Below, in pieces: positions 24,590 through 32,137 of a DNA stretch of 53,986 bases; the stretch's first letter is position 1; each line of letters begins with the position of its first letter. The DNA lies in NCBI GenBank assembly GCA_944382775.1, contig CALWNI010000010.1, positions 1-53,986 of the forward strand. Reading direction: 5' to 3'. Origin of the DNA: an uncultured Allofournierella sp. Lineage in GTDB: Bacteria; Bacillota; Clostridia; Oscillospirales; Ruminococcaceae. The notes under the pieces are model-generated. The model made no database searches, was not told the origin of the DNA, and worked only from the letters and a program-made list of their open reading frames with translations. The position numbers and the translations under genes were made by a program.

Positions 24590-25864
24590 TTAGCTCCCGG
24601 ATTTTACTGTAATGGAACATTCTACCGAATAGCTGCCCACTGCAAAGATTGTGCTGGAAGAAGGAACCGAAATGGTTGCCGACAGATTTTCTGTACCGGT
24701 TACCACCTGACTTTGACTTACATCCACCGTTGCCACAACACTGCTTGGCGAAAGCTTTTCCAGCTCTTCTTTGGGGCCAATCAAGGTAACATTGGTAATG
24801 CGTTTTGTGTTAACGCTCACATCGTAATTATCCGGCGCATTGATGGTGCGAATCTCGCTTACATTGATGGTGCGTTTTGTCATATTGCTGGTGTCAAAGC
24901 TTAGGGTAATGGTTTTCACATTATCTTTACTTTCTACGCCACGGGGCAGATTTACGGTTAGACTGTAGGATTTATCCAGCTCAAAGCTAGCCAAATCAAA
25001 ATCACTTACCGCCAACTCGCTCAAGTTTGCCAGGGTTTCGGGCGTACCGCTTACCACCATTGTCTGCTGCGACAAGGTATATTTCAAGCTGCTTTCGTCA
25101 AAGTTTTCCGGCTCGTTGATAAAGTTAATTTTCAGCGGCAGTTCTTTGGTTTGATAGATGTTGATGGTTACCTCTGCCATGGTTGTATCCATGGTTGCAT
25201 ATTGCAGCTGCAACACATTGCCGTTTGCATCCAGCGGCAACAGCTCTACGGTTTTCAACTTGCTTTCGGACATATCTTCCAAATCGCTGCTGGGTTGAAT
25301 CCGCGCCACCACCGAGGCAATTTTATCCACCTCGCTGGCAGGGCCGCGCACCGTTACGCTGGTGGGCGATGCCACGGTACCCTGCATGATATAGCCATCG
25401 GCAATGGTCAGGTTGTTGGCTTCCACCGTAATTTTAAAATCTTTTTCTTCCACTTGGTCAAACACAACGGTTACACGCTCGGGGCTAACCACCGTTGCAT
25501 TTACATTTAAACTGGTATTGCGCAGTTTCACACGCAGCGGCAGTTCCACCTCGCCGGCACCCGTTACCATGGAATAATCGGGGTAAACAATAAAGTCACT
25601 GGCTTGTGCCTTGGCAACCTCATAGCCATTGCCCGAAAGCTGAAGTTTTACCTTTACATCCGGATTGTTTACAATATCCAGTTGCTGGTTGGTATATGTG
25701 GTTGCATTGTAGGTAAAATCTACCGGAACATTGCTCAACGGTTGGTTGGAGTTGGGGTTAATCACAAGGGTTACCACCATCCACAAGGTCAAGGCAATGA
25801 GCAACGAAAGCGGGATCGTAACGCGCCGATCATCTAACAATGATTTATTTTTGTCCTTTTTCAT
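24590..25864 (-). CDS. cdaR: CdaA regulator CdaR (YbbR-domain protein)
   Basis: A 424-residue membrane-anchored protein: basic N terminus, one membrane helix at about 17-35, then roughly four YbbR repeats of about 90 residues outside the membrane. CdaR binds and modulates the diadenylate cyclase CdaA. It overlaps the 3' end of cdaA by 20 nt, so translation is coupled. The usual third gene glmM is missing here. Confidence 0.92.
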   Translation of the reverse strand: MKKDKNKSLLDDRRVTIPLSLLIALTLWMVVTLVINPNSNQPLSNVPVDFTYNATTYTNQQLDIVNNPDVKVKLQLSGNGYEVAKAQASDFIVYPDYSMVTGAGEVELPLRVKLRNTSLNVNATVVSPERVTVVFDQVEEKDFKITVEANNLTIADGYIMQGTVASPTSVTVRGPASEVDKIASVVARIQPSSDLEDMSESKLKTVELLPLDANGNVLQLQYATMDTTMAEVTINIYQTKELPLKINFINEPENFDESSLKYTLSQQTMVVSGTPETLANLSELAVSDFDLASFELDKSYSLTVNLPRGVESKDNVKTITLSFDTSNMTKRTINVSEIRTINAPDNYDVSVNTKRITNVTLIGPKEELEKLSPSSVVATVDVSQSQVVTGTENLSATISVPSSSTIFAVGSYSVECSITVKSGS

Positions 25865-26732
25865 TCTTTTTTCTCCAGAACGATTGTTTTTGTGGCTTTT
25901 CCTGTTCGGGTGGAACTAGGTCTTCCTGCAACAGGTTGAACAGATTTTGACGGTCTAGGCGGCGAATTAGCACGCCGTTTTTCGCCATGGAAATAATGCC
26001 GGTTTCCTCACTTACCACAACCACCACGGCATCCGAGTTTTCACTCATGCCCAGTGCGGCACGGTGGCGTGTACCCATATCCTTGCCGATTTCCAAGTTA
26101 TCTGAAAGCGGCAGAACGCAGCCGGCTGCTTTCAGCATGCCATCTCGTACCACCACAGCACCGTCGTGCAGGGGGGTGCCTTCATAAAAAATGGTGCCCA
26201 GCATTTCACGGTTCACATCACCGTTTAGCGGTGTGCCGGTGCGGATAATCTCCGAAAGATTGGTGTTGCGTTCCAAAACAATCAGCGCACCGGTGTTGGT
26301 GTCAGAAAGCTGTTCTGCCGCATCACAGATTGCCAAGCAAGCATTTTGCCATTGTTCCCGCAGGCCCGGGTCCATTTTGCGGTTTTTCAGCCATTTTGCT
26401 GCCCATTTATCGGTGCGGCCCATCTGTTCCAATGCACGGCGAAGTTCCGGCTGGAACAGAATAACCAACGCCAAAAAGCCGATTTGTATTACGCTTGTCA
26501 TAATCCATACCACGGTACGGAGATTCAACAAATAGGCAAACGCATAGAACAACACCACCACAATGGCGCCTTTTGCCAGTTGTGCTGCCCTTGTTTTGCG
26601 TACCACGGCAAACAACTCATACACAACAAATGCTACAATTAAGATATCCAAAATATTTTGGGGTTGCTGCCAGATTGAAGTTAAGTTGCTCAACACCTTA
26701 TCCAGCCAGCTGCTGTCAAACCCATTTAGCAC
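25845..26732 (-). CDS. cdaA: Diadenylate cyclase CdaA
   Basis: A 295-residue enzyme making c-di-AMP, which controls potassium and osmolyte balance and the cell wall. Three membrane helices lie at about 28-95, then the DAC domain with Asp190-Gly-Ala (LHDGAVVVRDG) and Arg222-His-Arg, both motifs intact. The start is a GTG with CAGGAGGT 6 nt upstream. It is first in a same-strand run of ten genes spaced by at most 30 nt. Confidence 0.95.
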   Translation of the reverse strand: MLNGFDSSWLDKVLSNLTSIWQQPQNILDILIVAFVVYELFAVVRKTRAAQLAKGAIVVVLFYAFAYLLNLRTVVWIMTSVIQIGFLALVILFQPELRRALEQMGRTDKWAAKWLKNRKMDPGLREQWQNACLAICDAAEQLSDTNTGALIVLERNTNLSEIIRTGTPLNGDVNREMLGTIFYEGTPLHDGAVVVRDGMLKAAGCVLPLSDNLEIGKDMGTRHRAALGMSENSDAVVVVVSEETGIISMAKNGVLIRRLDRQNLFNLLQEDLVPPEQEKPQKQSFWRKKNEKGQK

Positions 26733-26829
26733 AAAAAGACCTCCTGTTTTTCTTGCATTTCAACGTAAATGCGCAGATGATAGCGATTTTTCGCGGTATA
26801 AGTAAATCGCCTGACGGCACGCCGCTCTT

Positions 26830-27942
26830 TTATCGCACCAGTAAGGCAACTGCATGAACTGCAATGCCTTCGCCGGCACCGGTAAAGCCCAAACGCTCTT
26901 CGGTGGTTGCCTTTACGCTAACGGCATCCACCTCCACGCCCAGTGCAGCGGCCAAATTGCTGCGCATGGTTTGAATGTGCGGCGCCAATTTGGGTGCCTG
27001 GCAAAGAATGGTGGCATCCACATTGCCAATGCGCCAGCCTTGTTGTTGCAGCAGTGCCGCAACATGGCGTGCCAACTGCAAGCTGTCTGCCCCTTTGTAA
27101 GCAGGGTCGGTATCCGGAAAATGCTTTCCGATATCGCCCAGTGCTGCTGCACCCAGCAACGCATCCATCACGGCATGGGTCAAAACATCCGCATCGGAAT
27201 GCCCCAGCAGGCCTTTTTCAAACGGAATGTCCACACCACCTAAAATCAGGCGGCGGTTTTCCACCAGCTTATGTACGTCGTAGCCATGGCCAATTCGCAT
27301 TGTGTTGCCTCCTTTTAAATCTTCCGGCGTGGTAATTTTATAATTTTCATAATCCCCCGGTGTTAAACAAACCGGTTTGCCTGCACGCTCAAACAGCTGA
27401 CAATCGTCGGTAATGGATTCATCCCCATACTGTTCCAACAGAGTCAGATATTCTTGCCGATGGAAACACTGCGGTGTTTGCACCGCAAACAAGCCGGCCC
27501 GGTTTGGGGTATAGGTTACCATGGTGTTTTCTGCCTGCTTAATGGTATCTTTTACCGGTACGGCCGGCGCCGCTGCGCCCCATTGCTCTGCTGCCTGCAA
27601 AGCCTGTGTAATCACCGCATGGCTCACAAACGGGCGTGCTGCGTCGTGAATGGCAACAATTTCACCGGTTGCGGCTTTCACACCGTTTTGTACACTAATG
27701 GCACGGGTAGCACCACCTTGTACCATCTTTACCGGCTTTGTGCAGCCTTGTGCAACCTGTTTTGCCAGTGTGTCATCGGCACCGGTAACCAGCACAATGT
27801 CCTGTACCAACGGATGTGTTTCAAACGCCCGCAAGCTGGTTTGCAGCACTGTACCGCCGGGCAAACGATACGCCAATTTATTAAACCCCATTCGGCTGGA
27901 ACTGCCCGCCGCAACAATGACAGCGGTTACGGTTTTGTTCAT
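26830..27942 (-). CDS. ispDF: Bifunctional IspDF (MEP isoprenoid pathway)
   Basis: A 370-residue fusion of two MEP-pathway enzymes. Residues 1-213 are IspD, MEP cytidylyltransferase ([13 protein letters not shown] at the start, HDAARPF near 99). Residues 215-370 are IspF, MEcPP synthase ([34 protein letters not shown]). Single-gene ispD and ispF are usual in Firmicutes; IspDF fusions are best known in proteobacteria. An internal ATG at 27300 begins exactly at IspF and has a perfect ribosome site 7 nt upstream. A -10-like TATAAT at 27990-27995 precedes the gene without a good -35. Confidence 0.95.
   Translation of the reverse strand: MNKTVTAVIVAAGSSSRMGFNKLAYRLPGGTVLQTSLRAFETHPLVQDIVLVTGADDTLAKQVAQGCTKPVKMVQGGATRAISVQNGVKAATGEIVAIHDAARPFVSHAVITQALQAAEQWGAAAPAVPVKDTIKQAENTMVTYTPNRAGLFAVQTPQCFHRQEYLTLLEQYGDESITDDCQLFERAGKPVCLTPGDYENYKITTPEDLKGGNTMRIGHGYDVHKLVENRRLILGGVDIPFEKGLLGHSDADVLTHAVMDALLGAAALGDIGKHFPDTDPAYKGADSLQLARHVAALLQQQGWRIGNVDATILCQAPKLAPHIQTMRSNLAAALGVEVDAVSVKATTEERLGFTGAGEGIAVHAVALLVR
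27298..27316 (-). promoter_or_regulatory. Internal ribosome-binding site and start at the IspD/IspF junction
   Basis: On the minus strand AAAAGGAGG (27316-27308) sits 7 nt before the ATG at 27300-27298, in frame with ispDF. The ATG begins the IspF domain and would give a 156-residue protein, the normal size of free IspF. Confidence 0.7.
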
Positions 27943-28091
27943 AAAATCAGATACCTCCCTTACGGGTTAATTGCATTATATTTCTTTTTATTATATCGTA
28001 TTATCCCTAAAAAATCTACCGACGGGGTATCTTTTCAAGCAGAATTCTGTTGCGATTTGGTGAAATTTATATTATGGTAGTTTTTATTGCA

Positions 28092-28121
28092 TAAAAAACT
28101 CCGGCTCATAGTGAGCCGGAG
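28092..28121 (-). terminator. Terminator of spo0A
   Basis: Minus strand: CTCCGGCTCA pairs with TGAGCCGGAG across 3 nt and is followed by TTTTTT. Confidence 0.92.
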
Positions 28122-28173
28122 CCGATTCTATGTATACACAAACAAAACATTCTTCCCTGGTAAAGCTGCTGCT

Positions 28174-28926
28174 TTATGCCTGCCGCTGCTTTTTGTCCAA
28201 ACGCATACGGTCACTAATCATTGCCACAAATTCGCTGTTGGTGGGCTTGCCGCGCAGATTGTGAATGGTATAGCCAAAATAGCTGTTTAGGGTATCCACA
28301 TCGCCGCGGTCCCAGGCCACTTCAATGGCATGACGAATGGCACGCTCTACTCGGCTGGAGGTTGTACTGTTTTGTCGTGCAATTTCCGGGTACAATCGTT
28401 TGGTTACTGCATTGATATAATCTTGGTCGGCAATGGTTAGTAAAATGGCATCCCGCAAAAATTGATAGCCTTTAATGTGGGCCGGAACTCCAATTTGATG
28501 CAAAATTTCCGTAACCCGAATTTCATCATTGCTTGTCCCAATTTGCCGTTGATGCGATTCTTTACCAATTGCTTTTAGTACCCGATTTGCCATAATTTGT
28601 TCGTCAAAGGGTTTTACATAATAAAATGCAAAGCCGCTGTCCAGCAGTTCCTGTTCCATCTGTTCGTTTTGAAAGGTGCCTGTTACAAAAAAGATGGCTT
28701 TGCCGCCCTGCGATTCATAACGCTGCTTTACTGCAATGGCATCTAAGGTGGGCATAAATACATCCATCAGCACAACTTGCGGCCGATATTTTTCCAGATA
28801 TTCCAATACCCGCTTGCCGTCGCGCTCGCAAACAAGGGTTTCCACCCCATTGCTTTTCAAGGCAGCATGGCAAGCATTGGTCACTCGTTCACCCATATCC
28901 GTCATTAAAAATTTGATTGTTTCCAT
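28174..28926 (-). CDS. spo0A: Sporulation master regulator Spo0A
   Basis: A 250-residue response regulator. The receiver (1-120) has the phospho-acceptor Asp55 (VLMDVFMP), Thr82 and Lys105 (VKPFD). In the acidic pocket Asp10 is present but the next residue is Met rather than the second Asp of B. subtilis Spo0A. The DNA-binding domain (about 140-245) is well conserved: HIKGYQFLRDAI, SRVERAIRHAIEVAW, GKPTNSEFVAMISD. spoIVB lies upstream on the same strand, the conserved spoIVB-spo0A order. RBS CAGGAGGA. Confidence 0.96.
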   Translation of the reverse strand: METIKFLMTDMGERVTNACHAALKSNGVETLVCERDGKRVLEYLEKYRPQVVLMDVFMPTLDAIAVKQRYESQGGKAIFFVTGTFQNEQMEQELLDSGFAFYYVKPFDEQIMANRVLKAIGKESHQRQIGTSNDEIRVTEILHQIGVPAHIKGYQFLRDAILLTIADQDYINAVTKRLYPEIARQNSTTSSRVERAIRHAIEVAWDRGDVDTLNSYFGYTIHNLRGKPTNSEFVAMISDRMRLDKKQRQA

Positions 28927-28974
28927 ACGTTCCTCCTGATTTTAGCTTTGTTTGTGATGTGATTCGTGTTCTTA

Positions 28975-28983
28975 TTTCAACAA
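28975..28983 (-). promoter_or_regulatory. 0A-box-like site in the spo0A leader
   Basis: TTGTTGAAA on the minus strand differs by one base from the Spo0A-box core TTGTCGAAA. It lies 6 bp downstream of the spo0A -10, so Spo0A bound there could act on its own gene. This is inference from one match. Confidence 0.4.
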
Positions 28984-28988
28984 TGGAA

Positions 28989-29017
28989 ATTTTACCATAT
29001 ATTTCCATGATATGCAA
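28989..29017 (-). promoter_or_regulatory. Promoter of spo0A
   Basis: Minus strand: -35 TTGCAT, 17-bp spacer, -10 TAAAAT. I did not find a clear sigma-H type promoter. Confidence 0.75.
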
Positions 29018-29280
29018 TACCTAATTCCATAATTTTCCACCTTTATTGGTAGTTTCATTTCTTCATGCTTTATCTTTGGCTTTTGCTGCTGTATTTATCA
29101 CCTTTTTGCCATAAACTCTGGTTCTCTGCCGTGATATGGTTATATAGAAAAGAATGCGGTAAGCTACTACTGTGTGTTATCTCCATTCATCCATAAAGAA
29201 AACCTCCACGCTTGTGTCTATTGTGGTAAAGCCAACCCTGCTAAGTTCAGCATCGAACTTTGGAAATCGTAATACCAACA
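29018..29280. other. Non-coding stretch between spoIVB and spo0A
   Basis: About 260 bp without a supportable gene, beyond the spo0A promoter. It holds a small palindrome near 29238-29258 (AAGTTC, 6 bp, GAACTT) and otherwise AT-rich sequence. I see no tRNA, known ncRNA or clear promoter in it. Confidence 0.5.
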
Positions 29281-29314
29281 ATGGGCGAAGATACGTTATC
29301 GGTATCCTCGCCCA
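29281..29314 (-). terminator. Probable terminator of spoIVB
   Basis: Minus strand: ATGGGCGAGGATAC pairs with GTATCTTCGCCCAT with one mismatch. The following T tract is weak, so termination may be partial. Confidence 0.6.
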
Positions 29315-29327
29315 TTTGTTTCTTTCT

Positions 29328-30542
29328 TCAGTTTTGTTCTGCCACGCTGTCCGCCGTTTTCAGCATATTCTCAGCAAAAATACCATATCCCCTTGTGGGG
29401 TCATTGACCAACACATGGGTTACTGCCCCCACCAGCTTTCCGTCTTGCACAATGGGGCTGCCGCTCATCCCCTGCACAATGCCACCTGTGGTATTCAGTA
29501 AATTGGTATCGGTTACACGCAGCACCATATTGCGGTTGGGGTCTTCTTCGGTAAGCGATACCTTTTCAATCTGCACGGTGTACCAATGTGGCGTGTTTCC
29601 GTCAATGGTGGTTAATATTTGAGCCTTTCCCTCATGCACTTCCTGTGCTTGCGCTACAGCCATATCTTCTCCTTTGGGCACGGTATAAAACGAACCGTAT
29701 ACCCCGGTGCTTCCGTTGGCGTCAATATCCCCCATGGCAATTTCACTGGTAAAACGGCCCTTCAGTTCGCCCGGTGTTCCGGCTGCTCCGCTTTCGTAAC
29801 CTGTAATGGTTACTGCCGCAATTTCGCCACTTCGTAATGCAATGCTTTCACCGGTATCCGCATCGCTAATCGAGTGCCCCAAGCCCCCATATACACCGGT
29901 GTTATTGTCCACAAAGGTCAGTGTACCAATGCCGGCAGAAGAATCCCGCACCCACATGCCTGCACGCCAGTTTCCGCTTTCCTTGTCCTGAATCGGTTGT
30001 AATGTGGTTTGTTGTGTCTGTCCATCTCGGCTGTATAAAACCTGTACCGAATTGCCTTGTGCCTGCTGAATGGCTGCGGCAACATCTTCGTTTGTGCTGG
30101 TTTGTACCCCGTCAATGGAAAGAATCCGATCACCCATTTTTAATCCTGCACTTTTTGCAGGGTTTGCACTTCCGCTGGTTTGTTTCACATCGGTAAAACC
30201 CACAATCATAGCACCTTGGGAAAACATTTTAATTCCAAAGGGCGTACCGCAAACCGTTACAACACGCTCGTTTACTACCACGGCGCGCACGGTTTTTATG
30301 GGAATATGCCCAAACGCCGAAAGGGTAACATTGTAACTATTCCCCGCAGGAACTGCACTTGCTTGCGCCACTCCGCTTTCTTGCATCGACTCCAGCCACG
30401 GCATTTGCGCCAGATACAGCGTTTGGCCTTGTGTAACTAAAAACGTATCGGGCAATTGATGATATAAATAACCCCATGCACCTGCCACCAGACTGGCTGC
30501 GCCTACTGTAACCGCCAAACAGCGTTTGATCCATGTAAACAT
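29328..30542 (-). CDS. spoIVB: SpoIVB signalling serine peptidase
   Basis: A 404-residue secreted protease that, in B. subtilis, is exported from the forespore and triggers pro-sigma-K processing. An N-terminal membrane anchor lies at about 7-30. A PDZ domain spans roughly 125-205 (KSAGLKMGDRILSIDGVQ). The S55 peptidase domain follows, with GGLGHSISD (His) and GMSGSPIVQDGKLVGAVTH (catalytic Ser). The ATG at 30542 is used because GAGG lies 6 nt upstream and the anchor then begins normally. Presence with Spo0A and YabP/YabQ suggests real sporulation capacity. Confidence 0.95.
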   Translation of the reverse strand: MFTWIKRCLAVTVGAASLVAGAWGYLYHQLPDTFLVTQGQTLYLAQMPWLESMQESGVAQASAVPAGNSYNVTLSAFGHIPIKTVRAVVVNERVVTVCGTPFGIKMFSQGAMIVGFTDVKQTSGSANPAKSAGLKMGDRILSIDGVQTSTNEDVAAAIQQAQGNSVQVLYSRDGQTQQTTLQPIQDKESGNWRAGMWVRDSSAGIGTLTFVDNNTGVYGGLGHSISDADTGESIALRSGEIAAVTITGYESGAAGTPGELKGRFTSEIAMGDIDANGSTGVYGSFYTVPKGEDMAVAQAQEVHEGKAQILTTIDGNTPHWYTVQIEKVSLTEEDPNRNMVLRVTDTNLLNTTGGIVQGMSGSPIVQDGKLVGAVTHVLVNDPTRGYGIFAENMLKTADSVAEQN

Positions 30543-30635
30543 TGCTCGTCCTCTTTTCCAACCAGTATTATGGTGTTTAGTATGCACTGTTTTTTATAAA
30601 ATAGCCGCTTTTGCATGGCATAATTAGAAAAAACA

Positions 30636-30664
30636 TTGACAACAATTGTTTTATCTGTTAAAAT
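30636..30664 (+). promoter_or_regulatory. Promoter of tRNA-Leu
   Basis: Plus strand: consensus -35 TTGACA, 17-bp spacer, -10 TAAAAT, ending 21 nt before the tRNA. Confidence 0.9.
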
Positions 30665-30685
30665 AACTAAGAATTCATTATATAT

Positions 30686-30770
30686 GCGGGTGTGGCGGAA
30701 TTGGCAGACGCGTTAGATTTAGGCTCTAATGGGAATTCCTGTGCAGGTTCAAGTCCTGTCACCCGCACCA
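30686..30770 (+). tRNA. tRNA-Leu (anticodon UAG)
   Basis: An 85-nt class II tRNA. The acceptor arm is GCGGGTG with CACCCGC, the anticodon stem TTAGA/TCTAA encloses the loop TTTAGGC with anticodon TAG, and a long variable arm follows (around GGGAATTCC). The T-loop is GGTTCAAGTCC. CCA is encoded. It reads CUA and probably other CUN codons. Confidence 0.96.
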
Positions 30771-30776
30771 AGTAAA

Positions 30777-30820
30777 AACCTCTTGTAGATTGGCGAATCT
30801 ACAAGGGGTTTTGTTTTGTT
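30777..30820 (+). terminator. Terminator of tRNA-Leu
   Basis: AACCTCTTGTAGATT pairs with AATCTACAAGGGGTT across GGCG, then TTGTTTTGTT. Confidence 0.85.
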
Positions 30821-30878
30821 AGTCCCAAAATCCTCCCAATAAAATATACTAAAAATGGATTTATTTGAGAAAATTCTA

Positions 30879-30907
30879 TTGACATAGATGTATATTAATG
30901 ATCTAAT
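30879..30907 (+). promoter_or_regulatory. Promoter of the 54-residue membrane protein
   Basis: -35 TTGACA, 17-bp spacer, -10 TCTAAT, about 30 nt before the ATG. Confidence 0.75.
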
Positions 30908-30935
30908 AACTTTACAGAAAGAAGGTTTATCTACT

Positions 30936-31100
30936 ATGCCAAAAAAGGTAAAAAACATTCCTTATCTTTCTTTATTTCTAAGTAATCTGGCACTTTGCAA
31001 AACAAATGGATTCAACTGGCTTGCTATTATTGCGCTTGTTTTATCCGGTATTGTATTGATATGGAATATATGGGATACTTTCATCGATAACAGCAAGTAA
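30936..31100 (+). CDS. Small single-pass membrane protein, 54 residues
   Basis: The basic start MPKKVKNIP is followed by two hydrophobic stretches (YLSLFLSNLAL and WLAIIALVLSGIVLIW) and a short polar tail. The ATG has AGAAAGAAGG 10 nt upstream and a strong promoter. No family was recognised. It is in an AT-rich patch beside tRNA-Leu, where small accessory genes are common. It could be a small membrane effector; function unknown. Confidence 0.65.
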   Translation: MPKKVKNIPYLSLFLSNLALCKTNGFNWLAIIALVLSGIVLIWNIWDTFIDNSK

Positions 31101-31147
31101 ACCCTTTTTCAGCAATTAGTATATATAAAGAATCCCGTGCACCGTTC

Positions 31148-31336
31148 TCATTTTCTTTTTATCAAATGAGAAGATGGCAGAAAATCAATATCCCCGTAAT
31201 ATGCAATGGCTTCTTTGACCATTAGCTCTTTGTGATATTGCATCACTTCTTTATCGTACAGATTGTGTTTTAACCACAACGAAACTCCATCTAAGTTTTC
31301 TGATTACAAAATTTCTTCTTTTGATTTATTAATCAT
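31148..31336 (-). pseudogene. Short gene interrupted by a nonsense codon
   Basis: On the minus strand an ATG at 31336, overlapping the stop of the preceding 81-residue gene, opens MINKSKEEIL and then TAA at 31306-31304. The same frame continues without further stops for 51 codons, with protein-like sequence (LDGVSLWLKHNLYDKEVMQY and KEAIAYYGDIDFLPSSH) to TGA at 31148. The likely ancestral protein was 62 residues. I read this as a CAA-to-TAA type nonsense mutation. Sequencing error or coincidental similarity are alternatives. Product unknown. Confidence 0.55.
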
Positions 31337-31574
31337 TCGTAAAATACACCCTTAAATCGAAATCTGATTGTACATATAATACATCTACCTGTTGGTCATT
31401 TTTTACCACTATATTTCCTTGAGGGCAGTAATATTTCTGCACCAATGAACCATCTACATCTTCTAAAAGAGGCTCTTTTGTAAGCAACATAATTCCTTGT
31501 TCAATTGCAATACATTGCTTTTTAAAAAGCAATGTATCTGCGCAATTACAAATCGTATAATCAAATATTTTCAT
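31329..31574 (-). CDS. Hypothetical protein, 81 residues
   Basis: A small soluble protein with no recognised domain; the composition is mixed, with Cys near residues 9, 11, 21 and 50. A weak ribosome site (AGGTG) lies 10 nt before the ATG. Its stop overlaps the start of the broken gene behind it, so the two look like a translationally coupled pair. I cannot assign a function. The AT-rich patch and pairing suggest an accessory module. Confidence 0.6.
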   Translation of the reverse strand: MKIFDYTICNCADTLLFKKQCIAIEQGIMLLTKEPLLEDVDGSLVQKYYCPQGNIVVKNDQQVDVLYVQSDFDLRVYFTND

Positions 31575-31635
31575 TATTCATTCACACCTACATAACCCTC
31601 ACACAATAAATCTTATAATAAAGGAGGCAAGCGGA

Positions 31636-31854
31636 TTGTTTGAAAGCATTCCCTTTTCATTTTATGCTTTCATAATATCACAATTCCTATTGAAAATGAA
31701 ACACACAATCAATTGGCTTTTATGCGCGCTTATTTTTTTAAACATTATCGACAGCAACTTTGTTGTTTTTTCTGTTTTGGATTTTATAAAACTGATCTTG
31801 CTTGTGCTATGCCTATATCTCAACAATCGAAAGGATACTACACCACATGAGTAA
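31636..31854 (+). CDS. Small hydrophobic membrane protein, 72 residues
   Basis: Begins at a TTG with AAAGGAGG 8 nt upstream. Two hydrophobic segments (about 8-18 and 24-55) suggest two or three membrane passes, and the tail NNRKDTTPHE is polar. The family is not recognised. Its stop codon overlaps the ATG of the following ribbon-helix-helix gene, so the two are coupled. Confidence 0.7.
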   Translation: MFESIPFSFYAFIISQFLLKMKHTINWLLCALIFLNIIDSNFVVFSVLDFIKLILLVLCLYLNNRKDTTPHE

Positions 31855-32029
31855 GACCTCCACAGAAGTAAAACGCCGTTACAATGAAAAGACCTATAAA
31901 CGCTGGTTTGCCGATTTAAGACTTGAAGACTTTGAGGAAATTGAGGCATTGCGTGGCGATATGAGCCGCGCACAATTTTTAAAACTTTTGTTGGAGCAAT
32001 ACAACAATCACGCTGTGCCCGATGCATAA
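31847..32029 (+). CDS. Ribbon-helix-helix (CopG/Arc-type) DNA-binding protein
   Basis: A 60-residue protein starting STEVKRRYNEKTYKR, the opening of many small Firmicutes ribbon-helix-helix proteins. A beta strand (WFADLRL) and two helices (EDFEEIEALR, SRAQFLKLLLEQY) follow. Such proteins are commonly autorepressors on mobile elements or antitoxins. It overlaps the upstream hydrophobic-protein gene by 8 nt. Function inferred from fold only. Confidence 0.7.
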   Translation: MSKTSTEVKRRYNEKTYKRWFADLRLEDFEEIEALRGDMSRAQFLKLLLEQYNNHAVPDA

Positions 32030-32071
32030 TGCTTTTTACATTTTAAAATCTCCTTTTCTTTCTCACCAAAT

Positions 32072-32117
32072 AAAAAATCCCCTTTGTAGCTGCATCTATC
32101 TACAAAGGGGATTTTTT
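32072..32117. terminator. Bidirectional terminator
   Basis: AAAAAATCCCCTTTGTAG pairs with CTACAAAGGGGATTTTTT across a 10-nt loop, between the convergent ribbon-helix-helix and rhodanese genes. Confidence 0.92.
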
Positions 32118-32137
32118 ATTGATTGTGCAATACAGGC

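Noticed and set aside
30543-30600. Possible sigma-G promoter of spoIVB
   Set aside because: A CATAATA -10-like box is present, but no matching -35 at the right distance was found.
30686-32071. Attachment-site repeat of the tRNA-Leu 3' end, which would define an integrated element
   Set aside because: I looked for a second copy of the tRNA tail downstream and found none within the window; no integrase is present.
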